NCBI RefSeq assembly: GCF_010020825.1 | Contig: NZ_JAACJE010000001.1 | Location: forward strand, 496,001-560,000 | Reading direction: 5' to 3' | Source of the DNA: Acidovorax sp. 210-6 | Lineage (GTDB): Bacteria > Pseudomonadota > Gammaproteobacteria > Burkholderiales > Burkholderiaceae_C | Length of the DNA stretch: 64,000 nt | Shown here: positions 26,386 to 34,891 of the stretch, piece after piece | Layout of the letters: each line of letters starts with the position of its first letter | Numbering within the stretch: position 1 is the stretch's first letter | Position numbers and translations under genes: made by a program | The notes under the pieces: model-generated | The model's database searches: none | What the model was told of the DNA's origin: nothing | What the model saw: only the letters and a program-made list of their open reading frames with translations

Positions 26386-29283
26386 TCAAGGCTTTGCGCT
26401 GCGCTGCTTGTTCAACGCGAGCAAGCGGCCGAGGATTTCTTCATCAGTCCATTGCGGGGTGAAGTCGGTCCATCCGTATGCATCCGCCACAGCCTTGTCC
26501 AAGGCTTCGTGCGCCAAGTTCAACCACGCAGGGCTGACGTTGTAGAGGTTCGTAAGTGTCCGCTGTTTTAGGTCGTCTTCGTGTCCCGGCTTGGCTACGG
26601 GTCGCGCCGGGAATCCTGCGGCCTGTTCTTCTGGCGTGAGAGTCCAATCGGTCCATTCGGGCGGATTGAGGTAGTGGTCGCGCAGCTTGAATAGTTCTTT
26701 GGCGGCTGTTGCGATTGCCTGTGCCCTTTTATCGCTGGCGTATGCGGCGGCGGGAATGTTTGGCGTTAAGCCCTCCGGAAATGGGAACGTTTCGAAGCAC
26801 GTGGTGTGCGTGTAACGCGGCCGGTCTTCAAGCGCCGAGCCACTACGCAACGCCCAAACTTCGTGGATACGGGATTGGAGAATACCGATGCTGGTGTCGT
26901 CATCGCGAGCGACAACGACAAGCGCATCTCCCGGCGTGACAGCAGAGTGCGTCCACGCGCAGAGGTAGTGTTTCGCGTGACGTGGAATTGAGATGAAGCG
27001 CGACAGCTTGTTGAGCGCTGCGAACATTTCTGGTCGAGGCCAAGCGAACTGCCACCACGGATACTTCTGGAAGTCGTTGAAGCGATCAGTATGCTGCCGA
27101 TGCAAACGCACGTTCGAGATGGCCGCAAACGGCTTATCGAAATTGGCGGCGGACTTCTCATCGCGGCCCACGAAATTGACGGTGAATCTGTCAAGCGGGC
27201 GCGAAGTGATGTCGTCCGCACCCAAATAGGGACGAACAACGGCGGCCATGGACTCCCCGTTCACTGTGGGGGGCTCTCGCAGCATTTCTCTGGCTTCGTG
27301 CCCGTCCAAGCTAAAGCTGGCTTGCGGCAAGCCGAGCTTTTCTCGCAGCGTTCTTCTCACTGACGCTGACGGCGTCACGCCCTGAAATGACCTATTCAAG
27401 TTTTCAGGCAACTTAGGTGCCTTCGTCACATCGATGTCCGCTGTGAGGTCTGCGTGAATGGCTACGACTTCAATCCCATCAAGCTGTGGCTGCATCGCGC
27501 TTTGTCCAAACCCGGTCATGGAGACCCGCACAGCCGCGCCGTTGTCCCACCACTCTTCGTCGCTCCACGCTAGAAAGATGCGCGACTTCTCCAAGATGCG
27601 TTTGAGAACCTCGCGGTTCGCGCCGCCTCGAATGGAGTTCGTGGAAACCAGACCCGCCGCTTTTAGTTCGCCTGCTTCAATCTGCAAGCGTGCCTTCTCA
27701 AACCAGAAACAAACCAAGTCCACGCCGTTCAAGTTGTGGTCTCGATAGGCTTGACGCAATGCGTCCACGTAAGGCCCAGTCAGTTCGCCGCGCATCCTCT
27801 TATTGCCGATGAACGGAGGGTTGCCGACAATCACATCTGCCTTGGGCCACGCGGCTTTGCTGCCATCGGCGTTCAGCAGAGCGTCCCGGTGTTCGATGCC
27901 ATCCAACGGCTTCAGAATTGGGTTCAGGCTGTGCTGCCAGCCGTTCTGCCGGCACCACTGGATGTCGCCAATCCATACCGTCACCCGCGCAAGTTCGGCG
28001 GCGAACTCGTTGATCTCCAGACCCAAAATGTTGTGCGGGCCGGTCTGCAAATTGACCTCGGCCTGAAGACCCAGTTCCTGCGCTTCCACCTGGGACCGCT
28101 TTTCAACATCGCGCAGGGCCTTTAGTGCCAGATAGAGAAAGTTGCCGCTACCACAGGCCGGGTCCAGAACCCGAAATTCGGCCAGACGAAGCAGAAAGCC
28201 TTGATAGAGCCCTTGGCCTTGCTTCAGAGCGTCATTTGCCCGAAATTTGTTGCCGCGCGCTTTCACCATGCCGAACCTGGGGGCGAGCTTTGCGATCTTT
28301 TCGTGCACTGCATGCCATTCATGCAGCAGCGGATCGCGCACGAGGGGTTCCACGAGCTTCGCGATGGTGCCTGTGTCGGTGTAGTGCGCGCCCAGAGCCG
28401 CGCGGCTGCTACCCAGGCCACGTTCGAAAAGCGTGCCGAAGATTGTGGGATCAATCGCGCGCCAGTCCATGTCGGCGGAGGCAGAGCGCAGTGTTTCTAG
28501 ATCGCTAGCGGTGAGTGCTGGAACCGCTATGTGCTTGAACAAGCCGCCGTTGAACCATGCGATGTCGTCGTTGCCGTACTCACCTCCGGGCGCTTGCATC
28601 GCCTTGAACAGCTTAGTGATGCGGTCTGCGGCCTTGGCCGCGTCATTCTTGGCTGCGGCGAGCAAGGTCGTAAAGATCTTCGTCGGCAGCAGCCCTTCGT
28701 CTTCGGCGAACATGCAAAACAGACACTGCACCAAAAAGTGCGCAACCTGGTTGCTGTTGACCCCGCGTTGGCGCATGGTTTCGGCCAGCTCAGCATAACG
28801 ATGAGCGGCTTCTTCAGTGACAGCAGCGGTGGACTTTTCGGGCCGCAACTTCAGCGGCTCGGTGAAAACCCATCTAAGGATTTGCCGCTGGCCGTCATCC
28901 ACCAGATCTTCGATGCGGATTTCACGCGGCTCGTCTGGGTATCCGGTAAAGGCGGTGTGGATGATGATGCGCTCGCGGTCGCACACCACGAGCAACGGTG
29001 GGCTTTCGAGTTGCAGTGAATAGTCGGTGAGTTGCTTGAGGGCCTTGTCGAGGTCGCGGCCCGGCTTCTTGTTCTCCCACGCGAAATGGTTGCGCTTCCA
29101 AACATCGGCCCAACCATCCTTGCCACTGGACTTCTTGGCGCCGCGCTCAAAACAATAGTTGTCGGGGTCGCGCGGCTTGTCGACGCCGAGCAATTCGCAC
29201 AGATCATCAAAATGGGCCTGCGCTCCAGCACGTTCGGTGAGTTTGTTGTGTTGCCAGCGGGCGATAAATTGGGAGGGAGTCAT
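26386..29283 (-). CDS. MmeI-like type IIL restriction-modification enzyme (nuclease, methyltransferase and specificity in one chain)
   Basis: A 965-residue protein. Counted from the longest frame, the N-terminal nuclease motif is Asp82-X9-Glu92-X-Lys94 (WADVWKRNHFAWENKK), exactly the D-X9-E-X-K pattern of MmeI. A helical spacer follows, then an N6-adenine methyltransferase with VLDPACGSGNFLYLAL (SAM-binding motif I) and VGNPPFIG (catalytic NPPF), and a C-terminal target-recognition region. Such enzymes methylate one strand of an asymmetric site and cut about 20 bp away. The start MTPSQFIARWQHNKL matches MmeI-family N-termini; the frame is open 22 codons further upstream. It is the first cargo gene and is transcribed toward glmS. 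Confidence 0.88.
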   Translation of the reverse strand: MTPSQFIARWQHNKLTERAGAQAHFDDLCELLGVDKPRDPDNYCFERGAKKSSGKDGWADVWKRNHFAWENKKPGRDLDKALKQLTDYSLQLESPPLLVVCDRERIIIHTAFTGYPDEPREIRIEDLVDDGQRQILRWVFTEPLKLRPEKSTAAVTEEAAHRYAELAETMRQRGVNSNQVAHFLVQCLFCMFAEDEGLLPTKIFTTLLAAAKNDAAKAADRITKLFKAMQAPGGEYGNDDIAWFNGGLFKHIAVPALTASDLETLRSASADMDWRAIDPTIFGTLFERGLGSSRAALGAHYTDTGTIAKLVEPLVRDPLLHEWHAVHEKIAKLAPRFGMVKARGNKFRANDALKQGQGLYQGFLLRLAEFRVLDPACGSGNFLYLALKALRDVEKRSQVEAQELGLQAEVNLQTGPHNILGLEINEFAAELARVTVWIGDIQWCRQNGWQHSLNPILKPLDGIEHRDALLNADGSKAAWPKADVIVGNPPFIGNKRMRGELTGPYVDALRQAYRDHNLNGVDLVCFWFEKARLQIEAGELKAAGLVSTNSIRGGANREVLKRILEKSRIFLAWSDEEWWDNGAAVRVSMTGFGQSAMQPQLDGIEVVAIHADLTADIDVTKAPKLPENLNRSFQGVTPSASVRRTLREKLGLPQASFSLDGHEAREMLREPPTVNGESMAAVVRPYLGADDITSRPLDRFTVNFVGRDEKSAANFDKPFAAISNVRLHRQHTDRFNDFQKYPWWQFAWPRPEMFAALNKLSRFISIPRHAKHYLCAWTHSAVTPGDALVVVARDDDTSIGILQSRIHEVWALRSGSALEDRPRYTHTTCFETFPFPEGLTPNIPAAAYASDKRAQAIATAAKELFKLRDHYLNPPEWTDWTLTPEEQAAGFPARPVAKPGHEDDLKQRTLTNLYNVSPAWLNLAHEALDKAVADAYGWTDFTPQWTDEEILGRLLALNKQRSAKP

Positions 29284-30124
29284 TCGAGTTGTTGCTGGTG
29301 CGTAGGACTGTGGCCCCAGCGAAGGGGGCGGCGGCGATCCGCTGATCATGCAACATTTCGTAGCCGTTCAGGTGAGACCCTCTGCTCGCAAGCACCCCCT
29401 TGCTGCACTTGAGCTATCAGACAATCTGCCTTGAAGCGGTGAGGTGTTGGCGCAGCGCGCCCTGCCGACATGCGCTTTTCCAAGCCACGCAGAATTCACG
29501 CGCAGCGGCCCTACCGCAGTTCAATCATGCGACCTGACCGCGACCGGTATATGTTGCCGAATGACCGAAAAGGCCGCAATCGGCGACATTCGAATATGCA
29601 TGCCCAGACGACAGCTTTCGCTGCAGAGGCGACTCCAGACTTAAACCGGAGTCGCCTCGCGCGCATCCTCCACCCGTAGGTAGAGTCCTTCGCTTGAGCG
29701 GAGCCCGTACATCCCGATCAGACAGGAGAATGGAATCACATTTCCACTGCCGACGCGTCATTGGGAGTGGGCTTATTTGAATGTTCTAGCCTCGCTCAGA
29801 GGGCGTTGCCTTGCATCTGAATATCTCACCAGTTCACTACAGCTCATCTGGGCTGAGCCTCGTCTTCACGAGCCAATGCCACTTCGCTTGCTGCGAGCAA
29901 ACTTGAGCTTGGGGCAGTCGATGACATCGCACGGATAGTCCAACCCCGCAATCGGGCGGTGCGCCTACAGCTACAGGTAGTGAAAATCAGTGGGCAGCTC
30001 TTCTTTTATTGCAATCTGGACACTTTTGCAATGGTGAAAGTCTGGAAAAAATTCTCGCAAAACAGCTAAACAAAACGCTCGCTCAAAAGAATAGAGATAG
30101 ACGATTTTTAGAAAGGAAAACGTC
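29284..30124. other. Intergenic region between the MmeI-like gene and the PD-(D/E)XK gene
   Basis: This 841-bp stretch has no convincing gene. It contains a perfect 11-bp inverted repeat, GAGGCGACTCC/GGAGTCGCCTC at 29626-29636 and 29648-29658 with an 11-nt loop and no T-run. Near 29555-29600 is a GAATGACCG/GCAATCGG segment of a type common between genes in beta- and gammaproteobacteria. The promoters of the two divergent neighbours must lie here; no box could be assigned with confidence. Confidence 0.4.
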
Positions 30125-31129
30125 ATGTCACGACCATCCACCGCGCCAGCCAACGATCCGACTGAGACAGAATTTTTCGAAGCCCTTATGGCGCAACTTA
30201 TGCAAGGCTCCATGATTCCGAAGGTCCAGGTGGAACGCTCCATCGGGCCAATACTTGGCTTCTTTCTAGCGGAAGCCTTGTCAGCCGCCTTAGACGAGGA
30301 CCTTGTGTCACTATGCCCTGAGTTTCCCATTCGTAAGATGCGGCTTGACGAATCTGGGAACAACCAGTCGACCAACATCGACTGGCTGATGTTCAGTCGT
30401 TCGAAGAACGATCTTCTGCTAGTTGAGCTTAAAACCACAGATACCTCGTTCCGCGAAGAGCAATCTGATATCTACAGACGTTTGCAGGACACCATCGCCG
30501 AGAGGAACTCGGCGGCCTTTTTGATTGAAGAACTTCAGTCGATCGCTTCAGCTTCTCAGGAAACGGGCAAATACAAAACGGTAACAGCAATGCTCGAGCA
30601 GGCGTTGCGCGTTCCCGAAGGCGGTCTGCCACAGGCTCTCGGGGAAGTCAGGAATGCCCGGATCATCTACATCGCTCCTGAGGTCAGCAAACCTAGTGCG
30701 TGGCTTGATAAGGACCCGGCGATGTTGTGGTTTTCCTTCGGGGACTTGCCTGAATCTATTGAACACCGCTTCGCCAATCACTGGCCAGCAGTCCGGCAAA
30801 GCCTGGTCAGCCTGGATACCCTTTCGCGCCGAATTCGCAACGGCGCCGTGCAACGGGTAGACCAAGGTAAGAACTACCGTTTTCTGCTGTCGCTTGATGA
30901 CCTGCTCGAGCAATGTCGCAAGGATAGTGGCGCGATAGTTGTCGGCCTCATGAACTGGCGCTTGGCTTTGCCCACTATGACAGCTGATCAGCTCCGCGCG
31001 AAGACTTACAAATGCGACTTCGCGCAGGGCGGAATCGGGAAAAAACTTGATAAGAACTGGATACCTGGAGATCAGTTCTTGGCGCAGGCTATCAAAATGT
31101 TGGACGTGAATCACGTCGACAGCCGGTAG
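30125..31129 (+). CDS. PD-(D/E)XK nuclease-like protein, function unknown
   Basis: A 334-residue protein with no recognised family name. Residues 87-110 contain NIDWLMFSRSKNDLLLVELKTTDTSF: an Asp, then E-x-K in a beta strand, the core of the PD-(D/E)XK nuclease fold. A ribosome site (AAGGAAAA) precedes the ATG. It is a single gene between the MmeI-like enzyme (divergent) and the helicase operon (convergent). It may be a stand-alone defence nuclease or an accessory to either neighbour. GC content is lower than in the chromosome. Confidence 0.6.
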   Translation: MSRPSTAPANDPTETEFFEALMAQLMQGSMIPKVQVERSIGPILGFFLAEALSAALDEDLVSLCPEFPIRKMRLDESGNNQSTNIDWLMFSRSKNDLLLVELKTTDTSFREEQSDIYRRLQDTIAERNSAAFLIEELQSIASASQETGKYKTVTAMLEQALRVPEGGLPQALGEVRNARIIYIAPEVSKPSAWLDKDPAMLWFSFGDLPESIEHRFANHWPAVRQSLVSLDTLSRRIRNGAVQRVDQGKNYRFLLSLDDLLEQCRKDSGAIVVGLMNWRLALPTMTADQLRAKTYKCDFAQGGIGKKLDKNWIPGDQFLAQAIKMLDVNHVDSR

Positions 31130-31495
31130 GCTCTGTGATGGGAGTCGTGAAAGGCTGAGTCTCGGGACCTGCGAGCACCTATTGGAGCTATAGCCATCAA
31201 TAATTCCCTGCCGCCTGCAAACGACTAGAACAAGTCGGAGCGTCGCGTCTCCTTCAGGCTGGTCTCGAACATTCACACTTGTGGTGCAGCCGGCGGCTGG
31301 GCGATTCAAAGCCACTCCTGGTTGCAGTTCTCACGCTGGAGCATCTTGGAGTAGCGCTCGCCACTTCTTGGTTGAACCGGGTACTGCAATCAGCATGGCC
31401 CTCACCACAGTGCTCGCCTTCAGCCAAAACCCCTAGGCTTCTAGCAGCGCCTTGACCGTGGCCAGGATCTGGTCGGCAATTTTGTAGAGTCCCGA
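31130..31495. other. Convergent intergenic region downstream of the helicase gene
   Basis: This 366-bp stretch holds no independent gene. On the minus strand, the 20 codons right after the helicase TAG stop stay open (31436-31495) and read like a natural helical C-terminus (LYKIADQILATVKALLEA) before a second TAG at 31433-31435. No terminator hairpin was seen. Confidence 0.4.
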
Positions 31496-34400
31496 CTAAG
31501 GGACGCCCGGTATGGCGTTCGATTCAGCGGAAAGATCCATGCGGATCAGGTCAACCAATTCAGCGGGTAGGGACGCCAATGGAGCAGCCGAGATATTCGT
31601 TGCAACGTCCTCGTCCGCGTTAGTCGGGTCTGTGTTATCCGGATCGTCAAGCCGCTCATCAACGTCGGTCGGAAATTCAGGTTGTCCCAAAAGCACCTCG
31701 AACTTTTGTGCGCGTGAGTGGAGAGTCTTGAAGCGAAACTCGTCGTAGTCGAACGCTAGAAATGGCACGCCAATATCAAGGCGGTGCTGTTGCGGATCAA
31801 CCTGATACAAGCGCTCACTTAGGGAGCCGACCCGATCGAGGCGACCGGTTCGCTGCTCAAAGCGCGCCGGATTCCATGGGAGGTCGTGATGGATGATCTC
31901 ATCACAATTGAGGTGGAGGTCGATACCTTCGGAACCAATCGCGGTGCATACCAGGATGTCAGGTAATAGTGGCGAATTGAACGCCGCGCATCGGCTGATC
32001 CGGGTCTCCGGTTTAACCTCGCCGTGGAGTTCGGTCACGATTTCCTCGTCCCGCAGGTAGACGCCCTTCCACAAGCTCTGACGACGCGAACTGTGCTGTT
32101 GCGGCCGACGAATGCTGCCTTGGGCGTTGCAAAGCTGACCCAGGAAGCTCTCAAGCCGGTGCCAGGGTGAGCGCAGGGGATGATCGGTCGAATGAGCGAT
32201 GAGCTCGACAGCTGCCACCCCAAGACGCTCTGCTCGTGCGCTTCCGATGCTAGCCAGGGCGTCGAGTCGCAGCAGGATCTTGCGCAATCCTTGACCGACA
32301 TCCAGCAAGAGGTGGGCAAACGCAGACAGGTCGGCCGATCCCGCGCTGTTCTGAAACTGATCGCACTCGTCCTCAAGCAGATTCCAGAGGCGGGCATGCA
32401 AAGCGCCCGAGTCGGCCACCGGGTGCCAGATTGTCGGGCCATTGGTGATGTCTCCTAGTGCGTCCACCAGGGGATTGGCATCCGGTTCGTCCTCCGGGTC
32501 ATCGTCGAAAGACTGTAGCTCCGGATTGGACTCAAGCCGCAGATAGACGCGGAGGGCTACTTCGGACTCCAGGATGCCTCGGAACATGTCCGTACACAAG
32601 TTGTGCGGGGAGTGGGCAGCGAGCAATAACAAATCGAGGATTTTGTCGCGCTGACGACTGTTAAGGCGGCCGAGTTGCTCCTCAAATCGTTCCAAGGCAG
32701 CTGAAATCTCTTCCTGACTGGCAATGTGTTTCTCAGAGTTTCTATGGGCGGCTTGCCACGAGCGGCTCCAGTACAGCTCCACTGCCTGGTGGTCCCTGAG
32801 GATGTCGCGGCGCATGCGTTTGGTGTCATCGATGCTGATCGACTTGAAGTCCTCCTTGGCAATTCGGTTGCGCAAGATCTGGACGATTTCGTCTTGGGTC
32901 GCCAAGCGTTCGCAGAAGATCAACGTTTTGCTGCCGGCCCGGAAATTGGCCAGCGCCCGATCGACGGTCGCCGAGACTTTTGGGTGTGTCGTCCGGCTCA
33001 ACGCTGATTCGAAGAATTGGAGGTAGCGTTTGGTTGCGCTGGAAACGTTGGCGCCCGAAGTCAGGTCTTTATTGCTCTCCCGAAACGCGCTAAAGCTCGA
33101 TGCAAAACCGCTCAAAAGGTGCGCGTTCGCCTCTTTACCACTTTGCAACGAATCCTGTCGGACGCGCTGTTCGACCCGCATGCCTAAGTAACTCAGTAGG
33201 GCGGCCGACGTGTCCCCTAGACCGACTGTCGTGTAGAGCGCGCTGCGCGGTTGGGCGTAGTTTGGGGAACCGCCTCGCACATAGTCGCTTCCGGCATGGA
33301 CATGGCGCTTGTCGCGCGACTTCGTATGCCGGATGACGACTTTGGACAAGCCTTGCCGCAAACCCTGAATCGACTGGTGGTAGTCGACCAATGCAGAAAC
33401 AAAGGCAGCAAACTCCCCAGAGCAGGGATTGTCTGCCACAAAAGAAGACAAGGCAGCGAGGCGACTCGCACCATCATGGTTCGGATGGGCGTCGACGAAG
33501 GACTGGAGCAGGCTGACGTCCTCATGGGCGAGCCGACCCCAGGCGCCCTGGAAGTGGGCGCTGGCGGCGAGGCAGCGTGATGCGTGTCCGTCCGGCGCGA
33601 TCAATTGGCGAACGATCTCAAGCGACTGGTCGTGCTCTGCGGCCACAAATTCGAAGATTCTTCCCAACTCATCCTGGTGTAGCTGGAACGGCGTTGCCGA
33701 CATCATCAGTTTGTAGGGGATTGCCTCACGGAACACCTGCGCGAAGTCCTGCGCTCCGTTACCGCGGTTCTTCCAGTTATGTATTTCGTCGATGACGCTC
33801 AGGGCGATATTCGCCTTCCGAAGCTTGGTTTCGACGATGCGATCAGAAAGTGCCTTGATGCATCGCTCAGGATGCTCACCCAACAGATCCGCGACGACTT
33901 GCTCGGATCCGACCTCGGCAATGGTTGCGTCGACCACTGCCTCGAACCCCCATAGCTTGGTCGAGTAGAGTTTGCCGAGCCAGTCCCCAAGGACCTCCAA
34001 TTGTTTCTTCTTGCTCGCTGGCGCGTCCGGCAATTGGCAGACGAGGTTGGATTTTTCGACCGATCGAATCACGCCCTGTCGCGTCTGCTCGCGCCGGCGC
34101 TTGAGCGCACGCGACACGATGTACGACGCGAAAAGTTTTGACTGCGGGTTGTTCGACTTGGCCCGGCGCAACTTCGACATGGCGACCACGTAGACGTTGG
34201 GCTCCATGGCATCCTGCTGCGCGCCAAAGTCGCGAAGCAGCTCCTTCAGGAAGTCATACGACTGGTCTGCGGCAAGATCCCCGGCCATCTGGTCGAAGCG
34301 TTCTGGTTCCAGCGACTTCTGCTCGTCCAGATAGTTGTTCAGCGCCAGCTGCGACAGATGCGAACTGAGCGCCAGAACGTCCGGATGGAGGTCGTCGAGC

Positions 34401-34891
34401 CCATCGCAGATGGCCCATCGTTGCCGATGCTTGCCGCGCTTACGGCGCGCGTCAAACCACTTCAGCACGAGGTACGCGAAACTCCTAAGCATCGTTTCGG
34501 AGATTCGGGGGACGTCCACGTTTTCATAGTCGTGCAGGTTCTGCACCAGGTCCCAGTAGCCACCTACGACGAGTGGGCGCAGCTGTTTTCGCCCCTTGTG
34601 CTGAAGGTAGTCGCGATTGAACGTGCGGATTTCCTGTTCCCACTTCGCGCTCAGCAGATCGTTGGGAACTACCAGCAGAGCCTTGAGATTGTTGCGACGT
34701 GTTTCGAACAAGTGAGTGGCGATTGCAGCCAGCGCGGTATAGGTCTTGCCCATGCCGACCTCATCGGCTAGCAGCACGCAAGCGATTCCCTTTTTGTGAC
34801 GCTCGCGAATGACCGTGGCGGTGTAACGCTGCCGATTCCAGTCTTCCTGGATGCGCGGGTCAGGAGCCTGTTCGTTGAGAAGTTGTTTCAT
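31496..34891 (-). CDS. SNF2-like DEAD/DEAH-box helicase, last gene of the six-gene operon
   Basis: A 1131-residue SF2 ATPase. Motif I is LADEVGMGKTYTA (Lys49), motif II SVIDEIHNW (DEIH), motif III MMSATPFQL, and motifs V-VI are GSEGIDLHLNCDEIIHHDLPWNPARFEQRTGRLDRVG, the SNF2/RapA pattern. A long region (about 640-900) between the two RecA-like lobes is specific to this group. Its ATG overlaps the PLD gene stop by 4 bp. It probably moves along or remodels nucleic acid for the PLD nuclease. Helicase-PLD pairs are known in phage defence (for example DISARM, Mokosh, Azaca), so a defence role is likely, but no DUF1998 partner of DISARM is present. Confidence 0.88.
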   Translation of the reverse strand: MKQLLNEQAPDPRIQEDWNRQRYTATVIRERHKKGIACVLLADEVGMGKTYTALAAIATHLFETRRNNLKALLVVPNDLLSAKWEQEIRTFNRDYLQHKGRKQLRPLVVGGYWDLVQNLHDYENVDVPRISETMLRSFAYLVLKWFDARRKRGKHRQRWAICDGLDDLHPDVLALSSHLSQLALNNYLDEQKSLEPERFDQMAGDLAADQSYDFLKELLRDFGAQQDAMEPNVYVVAMSKLRRAKSNNPQSKLFASYIVSRALKRRREQTRQGVIRSVEKSNLVCQLPDAPASKKKQLEVLGDWLGKLYSTKLWGFEAVVDATIAEVGSEQVVADLLGEHPERCIKALSDRIVETKLRKANIALSVIDEIHNWKNRGNGAQDFAQVFREAIPYKLMMSATPFQLHQDELGRIFEFVAAEHDQSLEIVRQLIAPDGHASRCLAASAHFQGAWGRLAHEDVSLLQSFVDAHPNHDGASRLAALSSFVADNPCSGEFAAFVSALVDYHQSIQGLRQGLSKVVIRHTKSRDKRHVHAGSDYVRGGSPNYAQPRSALYTTVGLGDTSAALLSYLGMRVEQRVRQDSLQSGKEANAHLLSGFASSFSAFRESNKDLTSGANVSSATKRYLQFFESALSRTTHPKVSATVDRALANFRAGSKTLIFCERLATQDEIVQILRNRIAKEDFKSISIDDTKRMRRDILRDHQAVELYWSRSWQAAHRNSEKHIASQEEISAALERFEEQLGRLNSRQRDKILDLLLLAAHSPHNLCTDMFRGILESEVALRVYLRLESNPELQSFDDDPEDEPDANPLVDALGDITNGPTIWHPVADSGALHARLWNLLEDECDQFQNSAGSADLSAFAHLLLDVGQGLRKILLRLDALASIGSARAERLGVAAVELIAHSTDHPLRSPWHRLESFLGQLCNAQGSIRRPQQHSSRRQSLWKGVYLRDEEIVTELHGEVKPETRISRCAAFNSPLLPDILVCTAIGSEGIDLHLNCDEIIHHDLPWNPARFEQRTGRLDRVGSLSERLYQVDPQQHRLDIGVPFLAFDYDEFRFKTLHSRAQKFEVLLGQPEFPTDVDERLDDPDNTDPTNADEDVATNISAAPLASLPAELVDLIRMDLSAESNAIPGVP

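Noticed and set aside
26149-26571. Plus-strand frame running into the 3' end of the MmeI-like gene
   Set aside because: Most of it is antisense to a strongly supported gene, and the free part has no ribosome site or motif.
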